Shown: positions 45,724 to 56,148 of the stretch, piece after piece | How positions within the stretch are numbered: position 1 is the first letter of the stretch | Layout: every line of letters starts with the position of its first letter | Origin: Scilla litardierei | Lineage: Eukaryota; Streptophyta; Magnoliopsida; Asparagales; Asparagaceae | Assembly (NCBI GenBank): GCA_030789695.1 | Contig: JAULAV010003585.1 | Location: 1 to 64,000, forward strand | Reading direction: 5' to 3' | Length of the DNA: 64,000 nt | Notes under the pieces: generated by a model | What the model was told of the DNA's origin: nothing | Seen by the model: only the letters and a program-made list of their open reading frames with translations | Databases searched by the model: none | Translations under genes and position numbers: made by a program

Positions 45724-46068
45724 TGATGTGATTCAGATGAGAAATAAAGATAAAAATAGGATTTTTGTAATAAATTTGGGAAAAAGATGGGAGTTTTATT
45801 AGATCTCAAAATGGAATAACAAAATAGTGGACTTCTTTCGAGCGAAGACCGCTCGGCCTAGCTTTTACTTCGAAAAAAGTATTAATCTCCACAAACTAGG
45901 GTTCTATCAACCTCCTAGTATTTGTTCTTCACAAAATTCACCATGAATCCCTAACACTAGCCATCACCACCTTATAATCGCGATTTCAGTCCATAATTAC
46001 AGAAATTACTAAAATATCCCTAAAGCCAAAAATTACAAAATTGCCCCCTTGTTCTTGCAATCGCATCA
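45724..46068 (-). repeat. 3' LTR of third gag-only element
   Basis: 345 bp, clearly similar to 49524-49865 (shared ctagggttctatcaacctcc) with many substitutions. Confidence 0.88.
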
Positions 46069-46083
46069 CTACTCCACCAAAGA

Positions 46084-46105
46084 ACCACCTTGTCCTCAAG
46101 GTGGT
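46084..46105 (-). promoter_or_regulatory. pre-PPT hairpin (HHLEDKV), third gag-only element
   Basis: A perfect 9-bp stem (ACCACCTTG with CAAGGTGGT) and 4-nt loop. It is 15 nt before the 3' LTR on the element strand, followed by TCTTTGGTGGAGTAG. Confidence 0.7.
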
Positions 46106-49100
46106 GACATGAAATCTATGAGGCATGCTACTCCAAATGGAGGTGAGTGTCCCTCCTGATTCCCCTTCCTAAGCTGTTATGCATTCATCATCTTTGACCA
46201 TCAAGACCTGAAGAGCGTGGTCGTGCAATGATATTCTGGCGTGAACTTCTCGTCATATCGAAAGCATATTTCCTGCTTGCATTGCATATTTCCTGCTTGC
46301 GTTTATTCTGGATCTCAGCCTCGACAAGACGCTTGAACCTGCTATCAGCTCGAGGCTCGATGTGTTGGATACAACGATCGATGACTTCGTGTTTGATGAT
46401 AACAAATGTGTGTGAACGATTTAATATGTGTGCTAAGTGTTTTCAGGAATGGCACTCTCGCGAATACTCAAAGAGAGACTAGCCAAAAGTGATGGAGGAA
46501 TTGATATACACACTTCAAGTGGACTAAGTCAAAGATGGATAATATGGCTACAAAAATTGGACTAAGTCAAAGATGAGAAGATACGGAGCAAATCAATTCA
46601 AATCCATATTTGAATTGATTCAAATCAATTGGTGTAACATTCAAATCCTAATGTCATGCAAATTGAAGACTTGGTCAAAGATGAAGAGATATGGAGAATC
46701 TCATGCAAATCAAAGGTGATTAAATGAGATCCAATTCAAATCCTATAGCTACTCAAATTGAATCACATAGCTATCCATATTCAAACTCCATATCCAAAGA
46801 GATTCACTCAAATCCTAATCAATTTAGGATTTCTTCCAATCTCCATCAAATATGGGATTCTAATTGATTCTATTATATCACATCATATCCTATATAAACC
46901 CATACTCAAATAGTGAGATTTTGAGAGAGAGGTAACCAAAGAAATTTGGCCACAACCCTAGAGAAAAGCTTCATGGCCACAACTTTGCAAGGAGCTCGAC
47001 GAACGACTCTAAAAAATGCATAACTTTCTTCACAGAGCTCGGATCGACGAACCGCTTGCGCCAGGACGATCACAACTCAGTGCTCTACAACATGGTGATA
47101 TTTTTCGATTTTAATCTCTTTATTAAATCAGTGGTTTTTATTTTAGCATGAGTTGTATTCTGAATAGCTTCATATATTGCATCATCTCCTAGGCCAAAGT
47201 TCATCTCCTCCATGCCATTGGCCGCAAGCTACTTCTCTAAGTTACTCTCCACATCTCCTTGCGCAACTCCATAGCCTAAACACACATCAAGGCCGCAACA
47301 TACTTGAAGTCTTCAAGCCTTGGCCGCAAGTTCCACTGGAGAGAGCTTCAACACATTGTGCAACACTTCAAAGAGGTCCTCAACACATTGTGCAACAATA
47401 GAAGACAAGGAGCATCAATACCGCAAGTTCTCGAGGGGGCAAATCATCTAGGTTGCAACTTCCAGAGGCGAGGACGCGACGTTGGCAACGACATCCAGTC
47501 AGATACGATCTGACCTGAGCTGATTGACAGAGACGACTGCCGCTACACAAACTGAGAATCTCTAAACTCTTTACTATTATTTTGTGTAGTTGTATAGATC
47601 TCTGTAGAGAAAACTTTACCATTGTTATGTTTTGGGGTCTTGTCTAGTTGGTCTAGACAAGAGGGCTTGGCTAGTTGGGACTAGCCAATAGAAATCTTTT
47701 ACTAGGATTAATCTTGTTGACCACGTGTGTTGTGGGGTACTGAAGAGCATGTCGAGTGTAGAGACGTAGAGAGGTGCTCTAGTCATGCTCTAGCTTGTGG
47801 TTGTACTTGGTACATGATTAATACTATAGTATCTGCTTTGGGGGGCTGGACGTAGGTCGTTAGGACGACCGAACCAGGGTAACTCTGATGTGCATCTATG
47901 TTTGTGCATTATTTACTCTGCATGTGCTTATAACTGCGTGTGATTGTTCCTGGGTTGCACGAATATTTTATTAGCATATTCACCCCTAGGCTACGATACA
48001 GATCCAACACGATGTTCTTCTCCTAGCTCATTTGGACCCCTTCAGTATATGATTTTTGTATCTCCATTATAACATTAGTGCAAAATGTTACACCGCTCAT
48101 CACTCCCTTGGCCCGCCACTCCTCTATGAGCCAATCCTTTATCATCTGGGCCAACTCCATTGTGTCCAGTAGCCTCTCGGTCTCTGTATGTGTAGCTCAA
48201 CCTGGATGTCTGCTTTAAGACCCTTCATGAAGCTCCCCTCCAAGGAGTCTGAAAATCCTCGCATGCAGCCTGAAAGCATCTAACTTCTTTACATACACCC
48301 TAACGATACCCTCTTGCCTAAGTATACAGATCAACTTATGTCGGTTTTTCCCCTGCTGTCACGAAATTTATAAAGCAGGCAGTCCTTAAATTCCTCCCAT
48401 AAACGTACAGGCCGCCTCTGCTCTCTTCACTGATATCAGGATAAGACTTTTCCCTCCAGACATATCCCAACCGTCGCCAACTTCTCCGCTTCCATGAGAA
48501 GGGTCACCTCAAAGTATCTCTCCGCTCTATAAATCCATCCATACGGGTCCTCTTCTTTAAATATGGGCATCTTCAATTTTCTGACCTTGGGTTCGATGTT
48601 GAAAAACCTCATGCATGGCTCACCCGCGAAACTAACTTTAATGTAGATGTCGATGCAGGCCACGTGGAGCCTCAAAGTCTCCAAATCGGCATGTCTTTGC
48701 TCCATCGTCGTCCTCGCAACCATCTTCCCAATGAAAACCGCATCCATCTTCCGCATATTCCGACACCTCATTATGGTATCCATCAAACTCTGTATAGTCC
48801 AGAACCGGTCGCCAACATCTTGCTCCAGTAAACCAGGGGCCGTGGGGCCCCGTGAAGTCTTCCAGGACAGCACCAAACCCCTAAGGGTTCTCCAATGATC
48901 GTCGAGACCTTGGACAAGCGGTCCAGCCTGGCGGGCTGCCCGGGGGCCGCGGGTCCCCAAGTGGTCCAACTAGGGCTCGACGAGTCCCTAGTAGGCCACC
49001 AAGGTACTGTGAGGTCACACGCGGCCATGTCGAGGGTCGAGATGGCCCTGTCGGCCCGCCATGGGGCTGTGGCCCCATGCGGCCCACCACAAGGTTGTGG

Positions 49101-49501
49101 TGCCCCTGACGAGGGTTCATGAAGTCCCCATATGGGTTCCTCTGCTGCATCATCAAACACATCTTCTGTGCCGGTTAGAAGTCCTTCAACAAAGCCTTCG
49201 ACTTTCTCTTTCTCTTTTGCCAAAGTTCGTGCTTTTGTGTCAGATCTGAGTTGATATCCCCTCCTTTGCCCAGATCTGACGTCTTCCCCTATTGCTTCTT
49301 TACGAGTTATTGCGAAAGTTGATGTGTTACTTGTGCAAATGCTTCCAAAGCTGCTCTCGTCCTTACCTCTGATGCCTTCATCATAGATTCGATTGACGAT
49401 AGCCTTTCCTCCATTGATTTCTCTAATGCTTTCACTTCGACATTAAGTTTTTCCTCCAAAGTTTCAATCTTTTTTGTCATCGCCGCTGCCATTGATGCCA
49501 A
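46106..49501 (-). pseudogene. gag relic of the third gag-only element (split)
   Basis: ATG at 49501 opens an N-terminal coiled coil (KKIETLEEKLNVEVKALEKS) ending at 49307. Further frames give KEKEKVEGFVEGLL (~49215), a Pro/Gly-rich stretch, then the gag core KVRKLKMPIFKEEDPYGWIY and RAERYFEVTLLMEAEKLATV (~48590-48440). After the copia solo LTR, 46357-46230 holds a decayed knuckle with a 20-bp local duplication (gcatatttcctgcttgc twice at ~46264-46300). Several frameshifts. Confidence 0.75.
46363..48009 (+). mobile_element. copia-type solo LTR, 1,647 bp
   Basis: Begins TGTTGGATAC, ends GATCCAACA, and is flanked by a perfect 5-bp duplication cgatg (46358-46362, 48010-48014). A TATATAA box at 46891-46897 and the ending ...catattcacccctaggct are typical of large Sirevirus-like copia LTRs. 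No internal sequence remains, so it is probably a product of LTR-LTR recombination. It interrupts the gag zinc-knuckle region of the third gag-only element. Confidence 0.88.
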
Positions 49502-49523
49502 GATCAGTGATGTGATACCAATT

Positions 49524-49865
49524 TGATGTGATTCAGATGAGAAATAAAGATAAAATTAGAGTTTTGTAGTGGATTTAGGAAAAAGATGGGATTTTTATTA
49601 GATTTTAAAAGGAAATAACAAGATAGTGGACCTCTTTCGAGAGGAGGCCACTCTCCTAACTTTTACTTCGAGAAAGGCCTAAATCTCCCCAAACTAGGGT
49701 TCTATCAACCTCCTAGTATTTCTTCTTCACAAAATACACCATGAATATCTAACCCTAGCCGTCATCGCCTTATAATCGCTATTTCAGTCCAGAATTACAA
49801 AAATTACAAAAATACATCTGAAGCCTAAAATTACAAGATTGCATATGGTTCATGCTATTGCATCA
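49524..49865 (-). repeat. 5' LTR of third gag-only element
   Basis: 342 bp, beside the primer site TTGGTATCACATCA (minus, 49521-49508). Confidence 0.88.
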
Positions 49866-49870
49866 AACAT

Positions 49871-50348
49871 ACGGGAGAAAGATATGTTGTGAAAATTAGG
49901 TAAGAACTAATCTCAAGGATAGATGTGAGTTTAGGCCTCTAACCACGAAATTATGACGGTTATCAACTCCAACACCTCGCATGTGACGATTTTTCAGACC
50001 TCACGCATAGGCAACTAAACCTACTCGCACGTCTCTCATTCTCAAGGTTTTTTCAAATGGCAAACACTATTAACACCACTCCAAATTTTATCCAATCTCT
50101 ATAAGTAGGAAGTTGAATACAATACCATACATTTAGGTAAAAAGACTAATTTGACTCTCAGTTAAATTTTTAAATAGATTCAAATAAAAACATCTAAATA
50201 AAATAAAAGAGTTCCTTAGACTTGGAAACTCAAAAAAGACTAAAATTTCTTAGAAAAGAAAACTTCAGGAAGACTCAATAGACATTTTAAAAGGACACAA
50301 AAACCATAAAATTAAATTGGCGCAAACACAAACATTAATTTGATATCA
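49871..50348 (-). repeat. 5' LTR of Glu/Pro-type element, copy 2 (larger part)
   Basis: The continuation of the LTR begun at 45711-45723, displaced by the gag-only insertion. It starts TGATATCAAATTAATG on the minus strand at 50348. Confidence 0.72.
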
Positions 50349-51217
50349 TGTAAGCTTCCTATAACATGTCATATAATATGTATCAGTATACGAGACTATA
50401 CTCACAAATCACTTACCAGAAATGTTTAAACGAAAATATGAAACATAAATCAAGTTCAAGGAACTGACGTACTCACAGACAGGCAAGGAGCATTGGTCAA
50501 AGTGTGAATTAAACTTGTCAGTGCCACACATGTAAAAGTAACTAAAAGCATCTTAGAAACAGTTCACTGTGATGATAAAGTCCAAAACCCTGCACTTTTG
50601 CTAAATATCATAAAATAGTATGTATGCCCTGATCGTACACAGAATCATTTCTATCACTGTGATTTTCACATCGGTACAACACTAAAATTCAGTAGGACCA
50701 CCGAATTGTAGGCTCCAATTAGCACAATTCCAAAAATCCATATCAATGGTAAATGCTAGGAAGTTTTGCCAAGTCAAGTATGGTATACTTGTTCAAAATA
50801 TGTTGAGGGTTATAAGCATGCAAATCGTTGCCTACATAATTTATTTTAACAGCTCAAGCTAATCAGCGCTCAATTCATATAGAGTGTAGCCCACAAGGCT
50901 GACTAGTTCCTTTCCTATTCTGGTACCAATGTTGAACAACTTTTTCTTAAATAACCTAATCAGAATGATACAAGCTGCTAATGGGTGATGAAGACAAGGA
51001 ATATTGCCAACCCATTTCAGAAAGCTCCATCAGCTTTTATTAAACTTAGCATGCCAGAAGCTTAGTGAATGTCACATAAGATCAGGCAAATTGTATGTGA
51101 ATACAATCTTTCTTCTATCTAACAGATAATTCAAATATTATACACAAGCTGTGCACATAAAACATGGTAATGAAACGATGATCCTAATAAACGTTTATGA
51201 AATCACCAAATAAATAC
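50349..51217. other. NHD1 31-kb intron, 5' end
   Basis: AT-rich intron leading from the GTATTT donor at 51217. No further feature recognised. Confidence 0.45.
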
Positions 51218-51330
51218 CTTCATTGTTTGCACAGTGGAAATCTGACCATGAATCCATAACATGGTCGTTGTCACATCACCAATAGGTGTCCATGCACCAC
51301 CAGCATTTGCCGCTATGACGACAACAGCAC
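51218..51330 (-). CDS. NHD1: NHD1 exon (most N-terminal one in the window)
   Basis: The exon follows a GGTTTTTAG acceptor and has 113 nt. The first two bases finish a codon started upstream (Gly in the family), then AVVVIAANAGGAWTPIGD, VTTTMLWIHGQIS and TVQTMK, ending at a GTATTT donor. The NAGGAWTPIGDVTT block is the most characteristic motif of the NhaD family and probably helps form the ion path. Joined in phase to the 62-nt exon at 19767. Confidence 0.92.
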
Positions 51331-52085
51331 CTAAAAACCTTCAGATAGGATACAATTAGGGAAACATACTTTTATGGGATTCAAAATGTTGGTGCACAAG
51401 TAGATGCTTTTTGCTGCACAAGTAGATGCTTTTTGCTGCACAAGTAGATGCTTTTTGCTTGGTAATTACTACATTCTGTAATGCTGATAATAACAAGGTG
51501 GGCACAGTAAACATCACTATGGAAGATAGCAAACTCAACACATCTACCTCTTACACCATACATGGGAAAGGGGGGAATGACATTCATATTCCAACAGCTG
51601 GAAGATAAACGGTGAACTATCCTAAACAATGTCACCAATAATCATAATCTACGTGCCCTAAAAGGCTAAAACACAAGTGGATAAAGAATCGTCTGCTTGG
51701 GTAATTTAAACCATGAATCTCATGTTCCATTTTTTTTCTACATTCAATTATCAAACCCTTAATCCATTAATTAGATGTCATTAGACCATGTCATGTTTCA
51801 TTTAAATGTTTGATGATATGCAGATCAAGACGGTGGTTGTCATCAATTGGGATATTCCAAAACATTATTCTAAACTGCATTTGTCAGGAATATAAGAAAA
51901 TTAAGACCATAAAGAACGTATTGATATGGTCAAAGAAAAAGCAGATATTAAATAATTTCCACAGATGCATCCTATAGCATGTTTCCAAGTTAAAATAATT
52001 TTTATATTCCCATTTTATTAGGCCCATAACTCGATAAGCATTGGTTTCAATCCCTCACTGATAATGAGAATCAGATGGCACATGC
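51331..52085. other. NHD1 intron with a small tandem repeat
   Basis: No further NHD1 exon was found; minus-strand frames at 51356-51638 are produced by the 22-bp tandem repeat. The rest is AT-rich intron. Confidence 0.4.
51393..51458. repeat. 22-bp tandem repeat, three units
   Basis: The unit gcacaagtagatgctttttgct is repeated three times with almost no change. It lies 63 bp upstream (minus strand) of the NHD1 exon acceptor. Confidence 0.85.
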
Positions 52086-52336
52086 TGATAGGCCGGCACA
52101 CGGCAAAACAAAGGGGCGACGGTTCATTAGTGAGGATTTTATTATAAATAAGAGGGGAGAGATCATGAGGAGGGTTATGCAAAAAAATTGTGAGAGGTCA
52201 GTAGTTATTATCTAGATTAGTTAGCCCTAGGTTATTGGGAGAGTGGCCTTCCTCTAGAATTGAGTCCTAATCTTGTGGTTCCAAATCCTAAATCAATACT
52301 TATCTTTTTGCCCTAAATTTTTCCATAATCCTATCA
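52086..52336 (+). repeat. LTR and primer-site relic of the chromovirus/gag-only family
   Basis: Starts TGATAGGCCGGCAC and ends CCTATCA, and is followed by a decayed primer site (aattagaatcaaa). It contains the family pattern ggagagtggccttcctctagaattgag. The interior was lost or replaced by the repeat starting at ~52375. Confidence 0.6.
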
Positions 52337-52374
52337 AATTAGAATCAAATCACTTAGATTTGGTACCAATATAA

Positions 52375-55300
52375 TGGTCCAAAAATTTTGAGATTGTTGG
52401 GGAAATTTCCTGTAATTTCTCCTATATTTTTAAACTATTTTCATATTTTATTCCCTTTCTTTATTCTCTTCTTCTCCTTTTTTTCCTTTTTTTCCTTTTT
52501 TTTCCTTTGGCCCAGCATTCTACTCATTTTAATCTTACTAACTCTCTCTTTCACTTTGTTTGACCCAAAGCCCATTCCCTCTCTCTCTCAAAGAGAAGAA
52601 ACAGGCTTCAGCCTGCTATAGCCCAAACACCACACATAAATCCCAGCCCACAACCCAAGCACAACCCCTTATTGGTTCATATCTTACTTTGCTTTTACAT
52701 ACATTTTCTTTTCTTTATTTTCCTTTGGTCCAAAGCCCAGACCCATATAAGCCCACGCCCCTTTAAAAACAATCTTCCCCCTTCTTCAAAACAAAATCCA
52801 ACTCACTGGCCCATGCCCCTGACCCTGACTCTCTTTCTTTTTGTAGAGCCCACGGCCCGTTCTCATTTCCCTTCTCATTCTTTTCATAACCCTAAAAGCC
52901 CAAGGCCCCAAATTAAATCCCACTCCCTTCAAACAAAGCCCCAAGTGCCTGATTAAGAGAGACCAGCGGCCACCGCCGTTGATTTCTTTGCTGATTCGAA
53001 ACCCAAGCATCTCATACGTTCGTCGTCGCCCTTCATCTCTCGAGGAAGTTCAATCCGACCTGAACTCCTCCAGCGATCCCCTCACGTGTCGCACCGCCAC
53101 ATCTCCTCTATTTAAGTTCTATAATTTCTAGTGTTTTAAATCATGCGAAAATATTCTCTTCTCTTCCTCAAATTTCTGATTTCGGTTCTTTCGAATTTAA
53201 GCTTGGGGATTTTGGGTTTCAGCTATCATCGGTAGATTATTTCTATTCCAAACTTTCGGTTTATTTTCTTGTTCAATTTTCTGAAATTTATGTGCTTGAT
53301 CAATGTTGTGTGCTGGCATAATTGTTGGAAGTTTTCTCTAAGCTTTTACGTTTGATAATTATTGGATTTTATTGGAGATAATGATTCATTTTTAATCAAG
53401 AGAATTTTCCATGTGCGATTGATATCGACGACTCCTTTGGGTGTTACGTCGACCCTCGCCTTTGTCTCCTTTTCCTCTTATCTTCGGTTGGAAGTATGGT
53501 GTAGTTGGCCGTCGGTGGGCATACGTTGGCTTGGTTGTTGGGCTTGCCTACGGGTGTTCTTGGACTGTTTCGTTGTTGTTCCCTTGGAAAATTTCCTGTA
53601 ATTTCTCCAATATTTTTCTTAACTATTTTCATATTTTTCTAAACTATTTTGATGTCTTGGTCGGTGTTGTTTGCTTGGGGCCTTGCCCCTTCGCTGTTTC
53701 TCATGGGCTTCTTACCATGTGGGATATTTTACCGGGCTTTGGGCATTGCTACCCCGTGCTCACAGTTGGTTCTTTGAGTGTTATGGCCCACAGGCTTGCA
53801 CCCTTGCTTACTCTTTCAGTGGCCAAGGCCTTTTGACTTATTCTTGGGTCGAGGCTTGTAGTTATATATTGTCTGATTTGCTTGTTGGGTCTATATACTT
53901 GTTACTCTTCATGTTCATATATTAATAGCCACCGCATGGCCCCTCCATGCTGGTAGACTGTACGAAAATTCAGAGTCGCAGAAAACATGAATCTGCTCAC
54001 ATGCCCTTCTCTTGAAATTATCTAAATTTTTAGTTTTAAAATAAATTCTGAATTTGTTTTAATTGCTTAGTTTAATTTCTTAACTATAAATCATTTTGTT
54101 AGTAATTTATCTTTGGTCATGAACTTGATTACTTAACCTGCATGTAAATAATTGTAACTGATGGATTATGTTATTACAGTTTGTGCATATAGAACCAATT
54201 GACTTGTGACTTTAACATAGTACTTGAACACAGAACTCATGCAGTCACTGAGAACATGAAATGGAACACAGAGACTTGATAATGCATAGAACTCTAATCA
54301 TGTAAATCAAGATAACATGAAACATAAACATCTTCAGAACAGTTAGATAACAGAAACAAACATTTCATACTAATTAGAAACAGAACATACATTGCAACTG
54401 TATAGCTACATGATTGATGCTTTAATATTTTCTTTACATAGTTCTTGTTACAAGATCACATTACATTGGAAAGCTCTTATTACATAGTTCATATGTAACA
54501 TGCTCATTATCTGATAACAGTTGACATGATTCAGTTACATGACATAGTTACATGACATGATTACAAGGAATGGTATACCATGAATCACTTACTTGAATAT
54601 TGTATACTGATGCATATTTTCGATATTTGTATCTGTTCATCGATATACAAATCATAGAGTCCAAATATTATACATGTTCACGATTGGGAACTATGTGTTA
54701 CATGGGGACAAAGTACCACATATACCGGGGGTCGCCTCTTGAACCTATAGGAGCCACCTCTAAAATCTCCTCCACAGTTTACATTAAAAATCATCACAGT
54801 ATCAGATACAATACTGCTTAACATAACACTGAACTTAATATACATTGTACCTAGTATATAGATTTCACTGGAGTTTGGGGTAACTCATATTAGAGAGTGC
54901 AGGAGAGACTGCAGCTATGCTTCATCACAAATCACAGTTTCATGTTTGGATCACATCACAGTTTCTTGATAATATCCAACCTGGTCCCTTCACAGTTTCT
55001 TGTTAAACTCATTCACAATTTCATCGAATGGATCCAAAGTCTATTTCATAGTTTGACATTTGGACTCAAGTCTAGGTTAGCTCCCTGTGATACAAGGTGG
55101 TCTTCGGGTTGCATACTGTCTCCAATATGAGTCACACCACTAGCATAAAACATCACTCTAGTATACAAGATAAAGTTGGTAGGGTAAATTATATCATAAT
55201 ATGCTTTCTTATTGCCATGCTTGGATAATTATGTTAACATTTAATGTTGTGAATATTTGCTAGTGAAATATTGTTCTACCTTTAGCCACGTATTGTTTAT

Positions 55301-55600
55301 CAAATGTCATTGTTGCCTCATTGTCTAATTTTAACATACCTATTTCTTTAAATGCTTGCACTGGTTATAACTTGACACTCTCATACACTTGTTACACTTT
55401 GTTCTTTAGATCACTTTTACATGCTTGCACTAATACTTTGTTTTGTACATAAACGGTTTGCTTGGTTATAGATATAATCTACTCTAATCCAATCCTACAT
55501 CTCTCATGTGTTAAAACATGTTTCCTATAGAGTTTTAAAGTTCTAGGACTAGCTTTCTTTCCTTTGAGCGATGCACAGAGATTCTGAGTCCTTTCATACA
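52375..55600. repeat. long dispersed repeat related to 15.1-18.3 kb, possibly a Tekay/Del-type solo LTR
   Basis: Starts TGGTCCAAAAATTTTGAGATTG, has a CT-rich zone, many gcccaaggccc-type words (52.5-52.95 kb) and a GCCGCC segment, like large chromovirus LTRs. It shares ordered blocks with 15.1-18.3 kb. A block from its start (gaaatttcctgtaatttctc at ~52404) recurs at 53588, so it carries an internal duplication or is two overlapping copies. No coding sequence is recognised; the right border is unclear. Confidence 0.5.
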
Positions 55601-55774
55601 GGTATGTTTTCGGTGTATTTCTATATCGTCTAATATTGTTTTCACTCGTAACCAGCATGACCTACATATTCAACATAAATGTAATGACCAAAAACGTAAT
55701 GACCCCCTGAAATCGGGTCACACAACCAATGATAGCAAAAAAGGTGAAGATCCTCAAGAAAATGATGAAGAACG
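55600..55774 (+). pseudogene. gag N-terminal fragment of an older element, left of the chromovirus
   Basis: An open frame without ATG (…NDSKKGEDPQENDEER) ends at the chromovirus insertion. Deleting the chromovirus and one target copy makes this frame continue in phase into LEKMEKQFLSLKAMIKQ at 63.38 kb, an acidic/basic coiled-coil typical of gypsy gag N-termini. The left limit is uncertain. Confidence 0.55.
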
Positions 55775-56125
55775 TGATGGGATCATCACGTACTCAAGGC
55801 GGCGGCGGCGGCGGACCGGTGGAGGACACGACTCAACCAATTGATTAAGGGACGTTTTCATACCTTATGACTTAGTTTCTATTATTTTATTAGAATAAGG
55901 GCAAACTTGTAATTTGGGGTTTTTCGGCATTGGCTTCATAAGTGGGGGCGGCGGCCGGCCCTAGGGCATGTGAAAATTGAGTTTTGAGCGAATAGCTAGG
56001 GAAGAGTGCGGACGTCCTCTTATCACCGTCTTAAGAGGGTGGTTGCCTCTTTATTTGTAGCCAAATTTATCTTTTCTTTTGCTATTTTCTCTATAAAAAT
56101 TTCAGATTTGCGTTAGGTTCTACCA
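55775..56125 (+). repeat. 5' LTR of the chromovirus
   Basis: 351 bp, beginning TGATGGGATCATCACG and ending GTTCTACCA. It contains a (ggc)n run at ~55799-55815 that the 3' LTR lacks. Confidence 0.92.
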
Positions 56126-56126
56126 A

Positions 56127-56140
56127 TTTGGTATCAAAGC
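56127..56140 (+). promoter_or_regulatory. primer-binding site of the chromovirus
   Basis: TTTGGTATCAAAGC directly after the 5' LTR, one change from the canonical TTGGTATCAGAGC. Confidence 0.85.
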
Positions 56141-56148
56141 ATCGATCC

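Larger units (their letters stand above)
45724..49865 (-). mobile_element. gag-only LTR retrotransposon, third copy, itself carrying a copia solo LTR
   Basis: LTRs at 45724-46068 (345 bp) and 49524-49865 (342 bp) start TG and end CA. The flanks aactt (45719-45723) and aacat (49866-49870) are a 5-bp duplication with one change. On the minus strand: primer site at 49521-49508, coiled coil, gag core, zinc-knuckle relic, HHLEDKV hairpin, purine tract, LTR. No RT or integrase. It sits in the LTR of the Glu/Pro-type element. Confidence 0.88.
43619..50348 (-). mobile_element. non-autonomous LTR retrotransposon (Glu/Pro-type), copy 2, with nested insertions
   Basis: LTR 1 is 43619-44097. LTR 2 starts at 45711, is interrupted after 13 bases by the gag-only element 45724-49865, and resumes to 50348; without the insert both are ~480-490 bp. 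A primer site AGTTAGTATCAGAGC (minus, 45710-45696) directly follows LTR 2, fixing a minus orientation. The ~1.6-kb interior carries the Glu/Pro-repeat ORF and the GGTGGTGAATTTTTC block shared with the element at 20.7-23.4 kb. No pol. Confidence 0.78.
3741..51330 (-). other. NHD1: NHD1 gene span (C-terminal half), five exons with giant introns
   Basis: Five minus-strand exons join in phase across 47.6 kb: 51330-51218, 19767-19706, 19608-19306, 14480-14186 and 3902-3741. All internal donors are GT and all acceptors AG. The introns are 31,450, 97, 4,825 and 10,283 bp, the long ones filled by transposable elements. Plant NHD1 is the plastid member of the NhaD family (ion transporter superfamily) and exports Na+ from the stroma in exchange for H+; in some C4 plants it cooperates with the Na+-coupled pyruvate carrier BASS2. 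About 311 residues are covered, roughly the C-terminal half. Exon 51330 begins inside a Gly codon, so earlier exons must exist; none was found up to 64,000. Open frames and intact splice sites argue that the gene is live. Confidence 0.9.

Noticed and set aside
48647..49249. Plus-strand frames opposite the third gag relic
   Set aside because: Antisense to gag core and linker in an element of known minus orientation.
49521..50348. Perfect target duplication for the Glu/Pro-type host element
   Set aside because: A catgt at 43616-43620 and 50347-50351 overlaps the LTR end itself, so it cannot be counted as a clean duplication.
3741..51330. NHD1 itself as a pseudogene because of the many insertions
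   Set aside because: All five exons are open, in phase and bounded by GT/AG; all insertions are intronic.
51356..51638. Minus-strand frames as a candidate upstream NHD1 exon
   Set aside because: They translate the 22-bp tandem repeat, have no NhaD motif and no donor that would supply the required single G phase.
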